Shown piece after piece: positions 1 through 8,466 of a stretch of 14,625 nucleotides of DNA. How positions within the stretch are numbered: position 1 is the stretch's first letter; the number at the start of each line of letters is the position of its first letter. The notes under the pieces are model-generated. The model saw only the letters and a program-made list of their open reading frames with translations, searched no databases and was not told the DNA's origin. The translations under genes and the position numbers were made by a program. Source of the stretch: Larix sibirica (Eukaryota; Streptophyta; Pinopsida; Pinales; Pinaceae); assembly GCA_004151065.3 (NCBI GenBank), contig NWUY0300083805.1:1-14625 (forward strand), in the 5' to 3' direction.

Positions 1-379
1 GGGATTGCTTTGGCTTGCGAGTCCATCCGGGATCTGATTTATTTAGACCAAGCTGCTCCATAATTCGTGCTTCATGATTATTGGCTTCCCAGTCCTTACC
101 CAACTAGGGAGTGATCTTGATTGTTTCTTGAATGTGATTCATAATTTTGTTCCAAATAACATGAACATGAGTTCTTGTTTCTCTGAAAATTCGCTCGTTG
201 AGCTCCTTCCATGTATCCCATAATAGGAAATCGGGAATCATGAGCCACACAGAATTAACAATGTTGTTGTTGAAAGCCTTAGTGTCCCAAGATTTTACAG
301 TCTGATTAGTATTACCTTGTTGCCTATTGGTACATTTGAATAATTCCGCTCCCAAATCCCATAAGGAGGAAGAGAATTG

Positions 380-690
380 ACAGAAATCCAGGAGATGATT
401 CATAATTTCCTTGTCATTGGAACATAGGGGGCATTGAGATGGGCCAACTATTCCTCTTTTTCAGAGGTTTTCATCACTGAGAATTCGACGGTAGATGACC
501 AACCAAACAAAACAAGCCACCTTTGGCCAAGGATTGGATATCCATATTTTATTCCATATACCGTTGTCCGGATCAATCTCTCTTTTTTCCTAGAGCTCAT
601 AAGCTTCCTTGGTATTGAAGTTTCCTTTGGTTGAATACGCCCACCTGACTTTATTAGGACCTCTCTGTATTTTTATGATTCTTTCCTGAA
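380..690 (-). pseudogene. LINE-A ORF2 zf-RVT zinc-binding region
   Basis: In the same frame as the RT, the segment reads IWNKIWISNPWPKVACFVWL, then RRILSDENL, a stop, KRG, and a C-x2-C-x8-H-x4-C motif (CPLC...NHLLDFC, 433-380). This is the zf-RVT pattern found C-terminal to the RT in plant LINE ORF2 proteins, usually linked to nucleic-acid binding. Two in-frame stops (one after AYEL, one after DENL) interrupt it, but all four zinc ligands are still encoded. LINE-B has a motif of exactly the same spacing at 7495-7442. Confidence 0.8.
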
Positions 691-991
691 GGGTTTCTTC
701 CATGTGGTGACTACCATCGGGAGTGCATCTTTATAGCCACCAATCCAGTTGTTTCCATTCCCTGTAAGTCGCATCCTCCATTTTAGGTTTCCAAAAATGG
801 GCCACTTTGGTAAGATTAATGGCATGGAAGAGAGCCTGGCACTCTTGGGTGGGAGGGGAGGAAGTAAGTTTTGGGATTTGTTGCCAGGAATCATCCCAAA
901 GATCCGCAGATATCCCATCGTGGATTTCCAAAAAGCTATGGTCTTGGATGATGCTCCTGTTTTGGAAGGCAGTTTTCCATATATGAGAGCC

Positions 992-2400
992 CTATAGCTC
1001 CTCATTAAATCTAATGAGATCCTGCTTTGATCTATCAGGTGCATATTTAGCATGCCACAAATGAGCCCAAGGTTCAAAATTATGGGTAACCCATCTCCAC
1101 CATATTTTAGCTCCCAAAACTTCATTATTTATCTTAGGATCTCTCAGAATGAGGCCCCCCTTAAGTTTGGGGAGACAAAATTTTTCCCAACTAACTAGAG
1201 CCCATTTCCGTTTCTCTTCATTTCCGCCCCATAAAAAGGTTCTTTGGATGGCTCTGATTTCCTTAATCACAAATTTGGGAGCAACAAGAATTGAAAAGAG
1301 ACAAATGGGCATTGCCTGGAGGAAAAATTTAATGAGAGTGAGTCTGCTAGCCAAGTTCAGGGGTCTGGGAGTCCAATTACTTAGCTTTTTACGCATTCTA
1401 TCTAGAACATCAGTCCAAGACACGCGTCTGATAACACCGTCCGCCAGGGGGGCATCAAGATATTTGGATCGAAGGGAGCTCCCTTGGAAGCCAAGAATAC
1501 GAAGGATATTCCTTTGGGATATGTTGGGGGTGTTGAAAAAGTAGACTTGCGACTTTTCTCTGTTAATCTCTAACTCGAAGGCCTTGGAGAAGGTATTAAG
1601 ACATTTCTTGATGGATTTTGCCTCTTGGATGGAGGCATGTCCCATGAGCATCGTGTCATCCACAAACTATTGGTGGGTTTGTTTGGAAGCATATGGGTGA
1701 ATGTTGAGGCCTCTCATTTCTCCGCTGATCACCATATATTTGATAAGTCTGCTGAGGCCTTCTGCCATCAAGATAAAGAGGAAGGGGGAGAGGGGATCAC
1801 CTTGGCGGATGCCTCTTGACGGACATAAGGTTATAGTAGGGGTTCCATTCAACAGAATGGAGAAGAAAGTTGTCGAGGTCATACTCATAACCCAATCAGT
1901 CCATTCCCCATTAAAGCCATAGTCTGTGAGCATTTTCCTCATGTATTTCCAACTTAACTTATCATAAGCTTTTGAGATATCAAATTTTAGCAACATTCCT
2001 GGGATTTTGGTGATATTGAGGGAGTGAATAACTTCATGGATAAGAATCACCCCATCCAATATTTGTCTTCCTTCAACAAATCCAGATTGCTCTGGGGCAA
2101 TCAGATGGGGAAGAATGGGTTTAAGTCTGTTGGCCATGACTTTGGTGATTATTTTGTAAATGACATTACATAAATCAATGGGATGAAACTTACCTGGAGT
2201 GTCTACACCCTATGCCTTGGGGATAAGAGTGAGGAAAGTGGCGTTAAAAGCGCGTAACACTCCTTTATTCATCTGGAATGTTCAACAATTTTCCACACAT
2301 CTTGCTTGATCATGTCCCAGAAGTGGTGGAAGAAGTTAGTTGTGAAGCCATCAGGGCCTGGGGACTTGCCTTCCGCCATTTGATGGAGAGCTTTTTCAAA
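992..2400 (-). pseudogene. LINE-A ORF2 reverse transcriptase domain and post-RT segment
   Basis: The fingers-palm RT of an L1-clade LINE is readable with one frameshift at about 2270. The entry motif SPGPDGF is near 2360. EQSGFVEGRQILDG, motif A KFDISKAYDK and motif B GIRQGDPLSPF lie between 2137 and 1667. Motif C reads FVDD at 1666-1655 directly after a TAG stop that probably replaced a Gln codon. Both catalytic Asp residues of FVDD and the motif A Asp are intact. The post-RT part (SNWTPRPLNLASRLTLIK, FLWGG, WALVSWEKFCLPK, GAKIWWRW) is typical of plant LINE ORF2 thumb/connection sequence and stays open to 992. Confidence 0.88.
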
Positions 2401-3044
2401 TTTTGTGATAGTCACCGGTTGCTTCAGGAGGTTGTTCTGTTTGGCAGTGACTGTGTGGGAGATAAGCTGGTTAATTCTGGCAATATGCTCGGAGTGGTTG
2501 TCTTGGTTTTATTTCATGATATCCCCAAAATATTGAGTCAGTTCTGTTTCCATATCTTCTCTCGTTTCCACATAGTGGCCAACTTCTGTCTTGATTTTAT
2601 GAATCCTTAACTTCTGTTTGTTCTGGATGACTGATCGATGGAAGAAGGTGGTGTTTTGTTCCCCATCTTGAAGCCATTGGTTCCTGGACTTCTGTCTCCT
2701 ATAAATCTCCTCCTACTTTTCTCTGGCTTGAAGTTGCTCTATGAGGGTTTGTTCTTGATTCTTCAAGTCTTCACTATATCCATTATTCATTCCTTCATAG
2801 TGGAGGCTTTCTAGTTTTCCACTTAACTATTTTTTGTCTTGGAATATGTTCCCAAATTCCTCTTTATTCCATGTGTAGATCTTGGCTTTTAAGACTTTCA
2901 TCTTTTGTTGGAATTGGTACATTCTTGTCCCTCCTGGGGGGACGATATCTCCCACCATTGTTGGACCAATGATTTGAAGTTCTTGTGTTCCATCCAGAAC
3001 TATTCAAACCTGAATGATTTCCTGCCACTAAGCCCTGTCTTATC

Positions 3045-3749
3045 CTAGAGAAGACTGATAGGCCAATGATTAGATCCTGCCGAGGGGAGAACAAAAGTGG
3101 TCAAATCACCGCCCTCTGTAGTGAGATATTCAGATAATAGAAATCTGTCCAACCGACTGGCCACATGATGGTCCCCCCCTCTTCTATTATTCCATGTGAA
3201 CCATCCGTTCACGGTTTCCAGGTCCGCCGGCTTGTTGGATTTGATGATCTCTTTGAAAGATTCATTGGTTGGTCCAAGAATGCACCTACCGCCTTTGTTA
3301 TCTTCGAGGGATGTGATCATATTGAAGTCCCCTCCGATAAGCCATTGCTTCTTCCCAATCCAATTTTCCATCCAGGAGATAGAGTTCAGGAATGAATTCT
3401 TTTGAAGGTTGATGCTTGGGCTGTAAACGTTTGATATCACTCCTTTTGTTCTTGTCTCAGTGATTTAGAAGTCCATTGAGAACGCAAACCTGGTAGCCTA
3501 GAAATTCCCCAGGGTGATCTCGTCCAATTTCCAGAGAATCAAAATCCCACCAGCAGACCCACGAGCCTCTATGGCTACCATCTGGCTTCATTTCCACACC
3601 TTGTTCCCTATTTCCTGCATTTTTTCCATATTGCATTTTGTTTCTTGGAGGAAAATTATATCTAGTTTCTCCATCCTAATCTTGTTCTTCAAATTCTTTA
3701 TTTTATGCGGGCGGTTCACCCATCGTATATTCTAGGTGATAATATTCAT
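3045..3749 (-). pseudogene. LINE-A ORF2 endonuclease (APE-like) domain
   Basis: This is an exonuclease-endonuclease-phosphatase fold domain that nicks target DNA to prime reverse transcription. Visible motifs in order are NIR after a TGG-to-TAG stop, LQETK, an SAGG segment, VYSPS, GGDFN, FTWNNRR, ASRLDRFL and SNHWP. The last motif is normally SDHxP. Its Asp is read here as Asn (AAT at 3071-3069), which would be expected to cripple catalysis. Stops occur at the sixth codon, in the middle third, and at the 3045 end. All of this domain is in one frame with the ATG at 3749, which supports that start. Confidence 0.85.
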
Positions 3750-3767
3750 TGACTAACTTCTATTAGC

Positions 3768-5171
3768 TTATGTGAAGTCAACCTTGATGGTGGGATATTG
3801 CCTTGACTCAACGAGTTTGGTTCCTATCTCTACAATCCTTTGTTTATTCGATTTTCGGCCTCGATTTTCACCTTCTTCTAGTTGCTTTTGTTTGCTCCCT
3901 TTTTGGGGTTCCTTTGCAATTCCCAAACATGGCTTAGCCTTGGCCTTGAGAATCGCTTCATGCACGAGTTCTAACTATCTTCGCAAGACATAGCCCTTAC
4001 CTTTCTTGTCACATTCCTTTTCAATAGCATCTAGGTCTAGTTCTCCCAGATCCATATCTTTCGCGTCCTCCGAAGAGTCATCCTCCATATCCTCCGGGCC
4101 CTCCCCTGGTACTACTTGGGAAGGGCTCACGACCTCCTGGATCAGATCTTTTCCATTCTTCTTGTTCCCTAGATCCTCCAGGGACTCCCTGACATTGTTT
4201 AGGGTGTCAAAACGATTCAGAAGGGTGGGAGTCTTGACCTTAGGTTGATCATTCACCTGATGGCTGTTCTGTCATCTTCCCGATCTCTTCCGGCTAACCT
4301 GAGTGAAACCTTCGTTATCTGCCATTTTCCCCTTCTCCGTAGTAGCTGAGGAGGGATTGGGGCTTTTGATGTTTTGCGGGTAATCCTGGCTGAGAGTTCC
4401 ATACTCATGGCATCTACGACAACGAAAGGGTAGGTGCTCGTATTCTAGAGTATGGGTCCATTCTTCGTCATCACACATCAGATTGATAGCTTCTGGGAGA
4501 TCTTGTGCCAGATCCATGTACACACAGTTGCGGGAAAAACAGGTGTAATGTCTCTGAAGAGCCTGCTTAGAAGCCTTAACAAATTTACCTAGTGCATTAC
4601 CAATATCCTACAGGATTTCTGGTTCCCAGTACTCATAGGGGAGGGAGTACAGCCTGATGCATACTGGGGCAATATTTAGATCGTCCTTGTCAAGGTTGAA
4701 TCTCTCCTTCCATGGGCATAGATAAAGCCCAGCAGAAAAGAAGAAGTATGGCCCTCCTTTCAGAACCCGATCTCTGTCTTCTTGGTTAAAAAACACAATT
4801 GTGAAAAAACCCTTAGCTCCTAAATGTAGATCATAATGACCCTTAGGGCTCCATGTAGTCTTGATCCATCTGGTTCAATCTTTTTCCTTGGGCCAGATAC
4901 CTATGAAATTCCCGATCAAGGATTTTTCCTTCCATATATCCACACGTTCCCGCAATTTTTCTGATCTTATTTGCAGGGATGGGATCTATTTGGCTCTAGG
5001 GAGACACCCCCCGTGGGTTTTCCAAGAGCTTTGATTAGCATGACCATTTCCATCTTTCTCTGGATCGCTTCCTCGTGTGTCTTCAAAATGATTCGAAACG
5101 TCCTAGGATGACAAGTTCGCATGACGGCAGGAAGAAGAGGAGGGGGATCCACACCCTCCAGGAGTCGTCAT
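3768..5171 (-). pseudogene. LINE-A ORF1 (DUF4283/zinc-knuckle RNA-binding protein), broken
   Basis: ORF1 proteins of plant LINEs bind the element RNA in a ribonucleoprotein particle. The ATG at 5171 begins MTTPGG, but the plausible N-terminal frame (DPPPLL onward, 5149-4967) needs a frame change almost at once and another near 4970. From there a single frame runs to the TAA at 3770-3768. It contains a DUF4283-like core (LIGNFIGIWPKEKD, KGFFTIVFFN, GGPYFFFSAGLYLCPW, IRLYSLPYEYW, about 4940-4610), a degenerate CCHC knuckle (4421-4380), an acidic stretch (about 4110-4030) and a basic tail. In-frame stops interrupt it near 4894, after EIL, after RKRSGR and after YVLRR. ORF2 starts 18 nt after the stop, in the same frame. 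Confidence 0.82.
4380..4421 (-). other. Degenerate CCHC zinc knuckle in LINE-A ORF1
   Basis: The peptide CRRCHEYGTLSQDYP has the layout of the plant LINE knuckle C-x2-C-x4-H-x4-C, but the His position reads Thr and the last Cys reads Tyr (a single G-to-A change). The first two Cys and the YG turn remain. The equivalent motif in LINE-B (11455-11414) keeps the His but has lost its last Cys too. Confidence 0.75.
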
Positions 5172-5272
5172 GGGTTACAAACCCTCAAAGCGAAAAAACC
5201 TAAAACCCTAGCAATCGCTCCTCCCGACTCGATTCAGTTCCCAGGAAGAAAACATCGACCTAACAATGGATT
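5172..5272 (-). promoter_or_regulatory. LINE-A 5' leader with telo-box
   Basis: This is the short sequence upstream of the ORF1 ATG (5171). On the plus strand it contains AAAACCCTAGC at 5202-5212, which includes the plant telo-box AAACCCTA, and a second AACCCTC at 5180-5186. Such boxes are common near the start of highly expressed plant genes. In a LINE, which must carry its own internal promoter, they are plausible regulatory sites. The true 5' end of the element cannot be fixed. Confidence 0.4.
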
Positions 5273-5297
5273 AATTAAAGAAGTTCCCACTAATATT
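5273..5297. repeat. LINE-B target-site duplication, 3'-side copy
   Basis: The stretch AATTAAAG, three variable bases, TTCCCACTAA, then TATT matches 12272-12296 at 22 of 25 positions. It directly abuts the T run 5298-5304, the poly(A) tail of minus-strand LINE-B, which is where a LINE duplication should be. The three mismatches indicate an old insertion. Confidence 0.8.
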
Positions 5298-5304
5298 TTT
5301 TTTT
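5298..5304 (-). other. LINE-B poly(A) tail
   Basis: Nine T on the plus strand (5296-5304), of which two may belong to the duplication, form the 3' end of the minus-strand element. The tail is short, as expected in an old copy. The preceding element sequence on the minus strand ends CCGTTTGTGT. Confidence 0.7.
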
Positions 5305-5670
5305 ACACAAACGGATAAGGGTTTTTTTTATATAAAAAAAGAGAGGAGATACAGAGTTACACAGTGTAAGAGTAGGCCTGCTCCCCGACAGTGGAGAACT
5401 ACCATGACTCTACCTTCATCTTTGAAAATTCTACATCTTTTTCGACAAAATTTAACCCTAAGAACTTTCAACTTTGACAAATCTACATATAAATTCGCAT
5501 AAACTTCCCAATAACGCTCAGACATAAACTAATACAGAGTGTCGACGTCTTAGCACTGAGATCCATATCAACTATTGCAAAATACATTGCATCCAAAAGA
5601 CAGAGAAAATACATAGCCTAACTAAAACAATGGGACCCAAAAAAACCTAGGGTGGTACCGATCCTGCATT
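5305..5670 (-). other. LINE-B 3' UTR
   Basis: This stretch between the last stop of the third frame (5673-5671) and the poly(A) tail has no convincing coding content. A 65-codon open frame (5525-5328) lacks homology I recognise and ends in a low-complexity Leu/Phe-rich stretch. Near the tail there is an 18-nt perfect palindrome (5323-5340). In LINEs the 3' UTR is where the reverse transcriptase engages the RNA. Confidence 0.6.
5323..5340. repeat. 18-nt perfect palindrome near the LINE-B 3' end
   Basis: Seven T, ATAT, seven A: the sequence equals its own reverse complement. It sits about 20 nt inside the 3' end of LINE-B. In RNA it could form a weak A/U hairpin or simply be a low-complexity spacer. 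Confidence 0.6.
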
Positions 5671-6481
5671 CTAACTTCGGAGCTTTGCTTCCTTGCCTCC
5701 AGATTTGTCTCCATGATACTGCATCTCCTACTTCAGCTCCATTAACTCAAAACTCATACCATCGATCTTTCCTTCAATTCTTTTGGAAATGCCGCGAATT
5801 GCCCTGATTTGGGAATCCGGATTAATCGAACAAGGGCAACCATTGTCCAGGACAGCAGCAAGACTATCCACTTTCTCACTAAGCTTGCTATTTCTTTATC
5901 GGCCCTCCAGACGAGCTGCCTTCTCCAAGGCTACCATATGCTGCAGGGCCTTTTTAATCTTGTAATTCTCATTTCTTAACACTCGGATTTGAGCATCCAA
6001 TATTGTCAAGTGATCCTCGACCACATTGAGGGAGGCCGCTAAGTCCTGTTTTTCACCAGAGCCACCACAAACGAACAAAGAATCCTGAACCTACTCACTA
6101 CGCTGCACACAAGCCATGCCTTCCTAACCCCCTGGAATTGAGGGGAAACGCTTTCTGAAATCCAGAATTGTAGCACCACCATGTCGAGGGATAGTATTCT
6201 TGAAGAGGAGATAGTTAAGACCATAATCTGCCATCTTCGTAGGCACAGGGAAACAGAGTTGATGCCAACCTCCACGGATCCCTTCTTTAAATAACCTCAA
6301 GCCTCGAAAGTCTCCCAGAGTGAATGTGTGCACCCTTCCCATGTGGAAGCCATGTGAAACAAGCATGCGACCATCCCTCATATCGAGGCCCCAAAGTGGG
6401 TTTAGGACTATGGTATACAAATCAAATTCAAGAATTTGTTGCAATTTGTGATAACCAGGCATCCATCTCGGGAGGGGTCAT
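5671..6481 (-). pseudogene. LINE-B third reading frame (ORF3-like), novel domain plus coiled coil, broken
   Basis: Downstream of ORF2 a separate ATG (6481-6479) directly follows a TAA and begins MTPPEMDAWLSQIATNS. After a one-base frameshift near 6435 the frame continues to the stop at 5673. An open run of about 113 codons (6462-6124) encodes a compact region (PLWGLDMRDGRMLV, VHTFTLGDFRGLRLF, RGGWHQLCFPVPTKMADYG, NTIPRHGGA). Then comes a strongly heptad-like coiled coil (about 6060-5830: LNVVEDHLTILDAQIRVLRN and onward, continuing after a stop with KLSEKVDSLAAVL), then a short basic tail. Internal stops are TAG 6126-6124, TAG 6093-6091, TAA 5898-5896 and TAG 5730-5728. Four stops in about 255 codons is well below chance. 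I do not recognise the family. It could be an element-specific accessory protein or a captured host fragment. Confidence 0.6.
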
Positions 6482-6599
6482 TTATAAAAAGGTGAAAACA
6501 TGTTGATTCTTTCATGGAGATAGGTCTTAACAAAGACAAGGAATCCATACCTTTTTTTTCACCTTGTGATTACTGACTAGAACACCACGATCTAGTATT

Positions 6600-6980
6600 A
6601 CTCTGTTGTTTTCCATTGCATCCGCCTATTGATTATTGGTTCTCATGATGTGAAGGAAACTTATATTTTTGAATTCACTAACAAGACACTTAAGAAGACT
6701 ATGGACTTTAGATGCATGACTCTTTCTGTTCATGATCAATTTCCTAGCATCTTTTATGACCAGCATAGAATCGCCACAAACTACTAATTCGGTGAGACCT
6801 TCCTCCCTTGCGATCTCCAGTCCTTTTGTTAGAGCTAACCATTCTGCAATGTTGTTTTCTCTTCTACCGATTCCCCATGTGTAGTCTTTCATCTTGTTTC
6901 CATCAGAGTCAAAAAAGACTCCACCTGCACCTGCCAGCCCAAGGTTTCCTTTCAAGGCTCAGTCGAAAAAGAGGGTGTTG
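6600..6980 (-). pseudogene. LINE-B ORF2 RNase H domain
   Basis: RNase H removes the RNA strand of the RNA-DNA hybrid. The domain reads TLFFD, a TGA stop where Gly is expected, then ALKGNLGLAGAGGVFFDSDG, NNIAEWLALTKGLEIA, VVCGDSMLVIKD and ADAMEN. The four acidic catalytic residues are visible: Asp 6964-6962, Glu 6844-6842, Asp 6772-6770 and Asp 6622-6620, the last just after a Gln-to-stop change at 6628-6626. Plant L1-clade LINEs are known to carry such an archaeal-type RNase H C-terminal to the RT. Two stops are the only damage. Confidence 0.85.
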
Positions 6981-7429
6981 CACCCAATATTATTTTTCCA
7001 ATTTTGAAGCTCCTTTGCGCTCATCCTAATATGCCAATTCTGACTATTGGGTCTCCTTAATGGAGGAGCCAAACAGAGGGAGGGATTTGGAGATAAGAAG
7101 TCTGAGGCCCAGATTTTTTCTTCAAAAACCAGGGGTTCCTTGTTAATATTCTTCCTTCCATGCACTAGTAAAGCTTCTACCCAAAGCGCTTTTGCCGAGG
7201 ATAGGACTCGAGCTGGGGTAAGACTAGTTCCTTCAAAAAATTCCTTGTTCTTGGTTGTCCACAACTTCCAACAAATAAACTTTGGAAAGGATTCCCAGGC
7301 TCTCTTGAAATCCGGCTTGTTGTGGAGGGATCCCATGTAGTAATCCTTCCAGCTGGCAAAAAGATCATTCCAGTTTGTTGGCAAAGTCACCATGAAGTTT
7401 AGTTAGAAAAAATACATGTGCCAAACTTC
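6959..7429 (-). pseudogene. LINE-B ORF2 segment between zf-RVT and RNase H
   Basis: An open block (7393-6959) in the zf-RVT frame. It includes WESFPKFICWKLWTTKNKEF, a helix-rich piece that recurs in plant LINE and RNase H proteins (compare LINE-A FLLWDTWKELNERIF at about 235-190), then SAKALWVEALLV and a linker into the RNase H. Function is not known beyond being a connector. Confidence 0.65.
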
Positions 7430-7714
7430 CTAGGAAAATTTGCAATCCAAAAAAAAATGCTCAACAATTTCCTCATCGGATTTACAAAGAATGCATCTCG
7501 CATGCCCCTCTATCCCTCTTTTATTTAGATTCTCTGCAGTAAGAATTTTTCGGTGGGCTAGAGTCCAGGTGAAAGCATTTATTTTTGGTAGACTATCTTT
7601 GTTCCACACTTTAGCCCTTTTTTTCTCTTTGATGCTACTGTTGATGTCCATCTGCCGGTAACTAGCCTTGACTGAATAAGCTCCCGACTTGCGCCAACCT
7701 CTTCTGTCATTCAA
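7430..7714 (-). pseudogene. LINE-B ORF2 zf-RVT zinc-binding region
   Basis: After a frameshift near 7750, the frame reads RRGWRKSGAYSVKASY, KVWNKDSLPKINAFTW, AENLNKRGIEGHARC and a C-x2-C-x8-H-x4-C motif (7495-7442). All ligands are intact. The pattern is zf-RVT, normally C-terminal of the RT in plant LINEs. A TAG at 7432-7430 closes this open block, and the same frame continues to the RNase H domain. Confidence 0.82.
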
Positions 7715-7827
7715 ATGCTGGTGAACAGGGGCGCTCTGTGTAGAAGTTCTAGAAGGGCATTGAAGTCAGCTTGAAGATGACTCAGGATGTCCAGATTAAG
7801 CCAACCCATCCATCTCCCCTTTTCAGT

Positions 7828-8466
7828 CTACACCGCCAGGTCATACAATGTAGAGATATTGGCTCGATCCATCCACTCTTTTAAATCAATGAAATTATGG
7901 AAGACATTGACAAGGGATCTTGGGTTCAGTCCTAACCTATCATCCCAAATTTTGATCTTCTTACCATTACCAAGGATCCAGTATAAATGTTTTTGCAGGA
8001 TGAACGCCGCCTTTTTGCAAAGGTTCCATATGGGATTGCCATTTTTAGACTGATCAACCCTCTCCACACAACGCTTTCTGTTCCTGTACATATATTTCTT
8101 GCACAGGATCTCTTTCCACCAAGATTTCTTGCCTGTGATGACTCTCCAAAGGATTTTTGCGCCTAAGGCAAGATTCATAAGCGTGGGATCTCTAATTCTG
8201 ACGCCTCTAGCGATTTTTGGCCTACAAACTTTCTCCCAGCTCATAAAATGGAACTTCTTTGTTCCATTGGACTTCCCTCCTTGCCACAAAAATATTCAGA
8301 TCTCTTTTGTTATCCTTTGAATTATTCTCTTGGGAGCTAAAGAGATTGAACTGGTGTAGATAAGGTAGGTAGAAAGAACAGAGTTGATCAAAACTATTTT
8401 TCCATCCAAGTTGAGCCACTTGAAACCCCACGAGGATATTTTGGCTTTGATCTTGTCTATCGGGCC
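7828..8466 (-). pseudogene. LINE-B ORF2 post-RT connector
   Basis: The RT frame continues here with two stops (one near 8300 after TKEI, one at 7830-7828). Recognisable LINE segments are WLNLDGKIVLINSVLS, IFLWQGG, FMSWEKVCRPK, RIRDPTLMNLALGAKILWR and KIKIWDDRLGLN. These match the segment between RT and zf-RVT seen in LINE-A at about 1400-750. No catalytic motif is expected here. Confidence 0.75.

Larger units (their letters stand above)
1..3749 (-). pseudogene. LINE-A ORF2 (endonuclease-reverse transcriptase polyprotein), broken and partial
   Basis: The ATG at 3749-3747 opens an endonuclease domain (MNIIT then a stop where Trp is expected, QETK, GGDFN, ASRLDRFL). That frame holds to about 2940, where a run of six G on the plus strand marks a frameshift. 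The next frame covers the linker and the RT entry motif SPGPDGF near 2367-2344. A second frameshift at about 2270 (TCC AGA TGA, where an Arg-Met-Asn reading is expected) moves to the frame used from there to position 1. RT motifs follow: FVEGRQILD, KFDISKAYD, GIRQGDPLSPF and FVDD, then the post-RT segment and a zf-RVT motif. Stops lie at the Trp of the first motif, directly before FVDD (TAG 1669-1667), at 994-992, 733-731 and 106-104, and elsewhere. The frame remains readable to the window edge. Confidence 0.9.
1..5272 (-). mobile_element. LINE-A: L1-type non-LTR retrotransposon, 3' end outside window
   Basis: Read on the minus strand, this stretch gives in order a short leader, an ORF1 with DUF4283-like and zinc-knuckle segments, and an ORF2 with apurinic-type endonuclease, reverse transcriptase and a C-terminal zf-RVT zinc motif. 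This is the usual layout of plant L1-clade LINEs, which copy themselves by target-primed reverse transcription. There are no long terminal repeats. The element is dead: ORF1 carries one probable frameshift and several stops, ORF2 two frameshifts and many stops. Its 3' end, including any RNase H domain, UTR, poly(A) tail and duplication, lies beyond position 1. Its 5' limit is not certain. It is placed just before the duplication that flanks LINE-B, but some of its leader could lie beyond LINE-B. Confidence 0.9.

Noticed and set aside
673-1125. 150-codon minus-strand open frame
   Set aside because: It overlaps the real ORF2 frame of LINE-A (the WWRWVTHN and IHDGISADLWDDSW readings) in a different phase and has no family motif.
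1149-1544. 131-codon plus-strand open frame
   Set aside because: Antisense to the LINE-A post-RT segment, whose minus-strand reading matches known LINE motifs.
5328-5525. 65-codon minus-strand frame in the LINE-B 3' UTR
   Set aside because: It lies after the last stop of the third frame and ends in a low-complexity Leu/Phe stretch; nothing supports coding.
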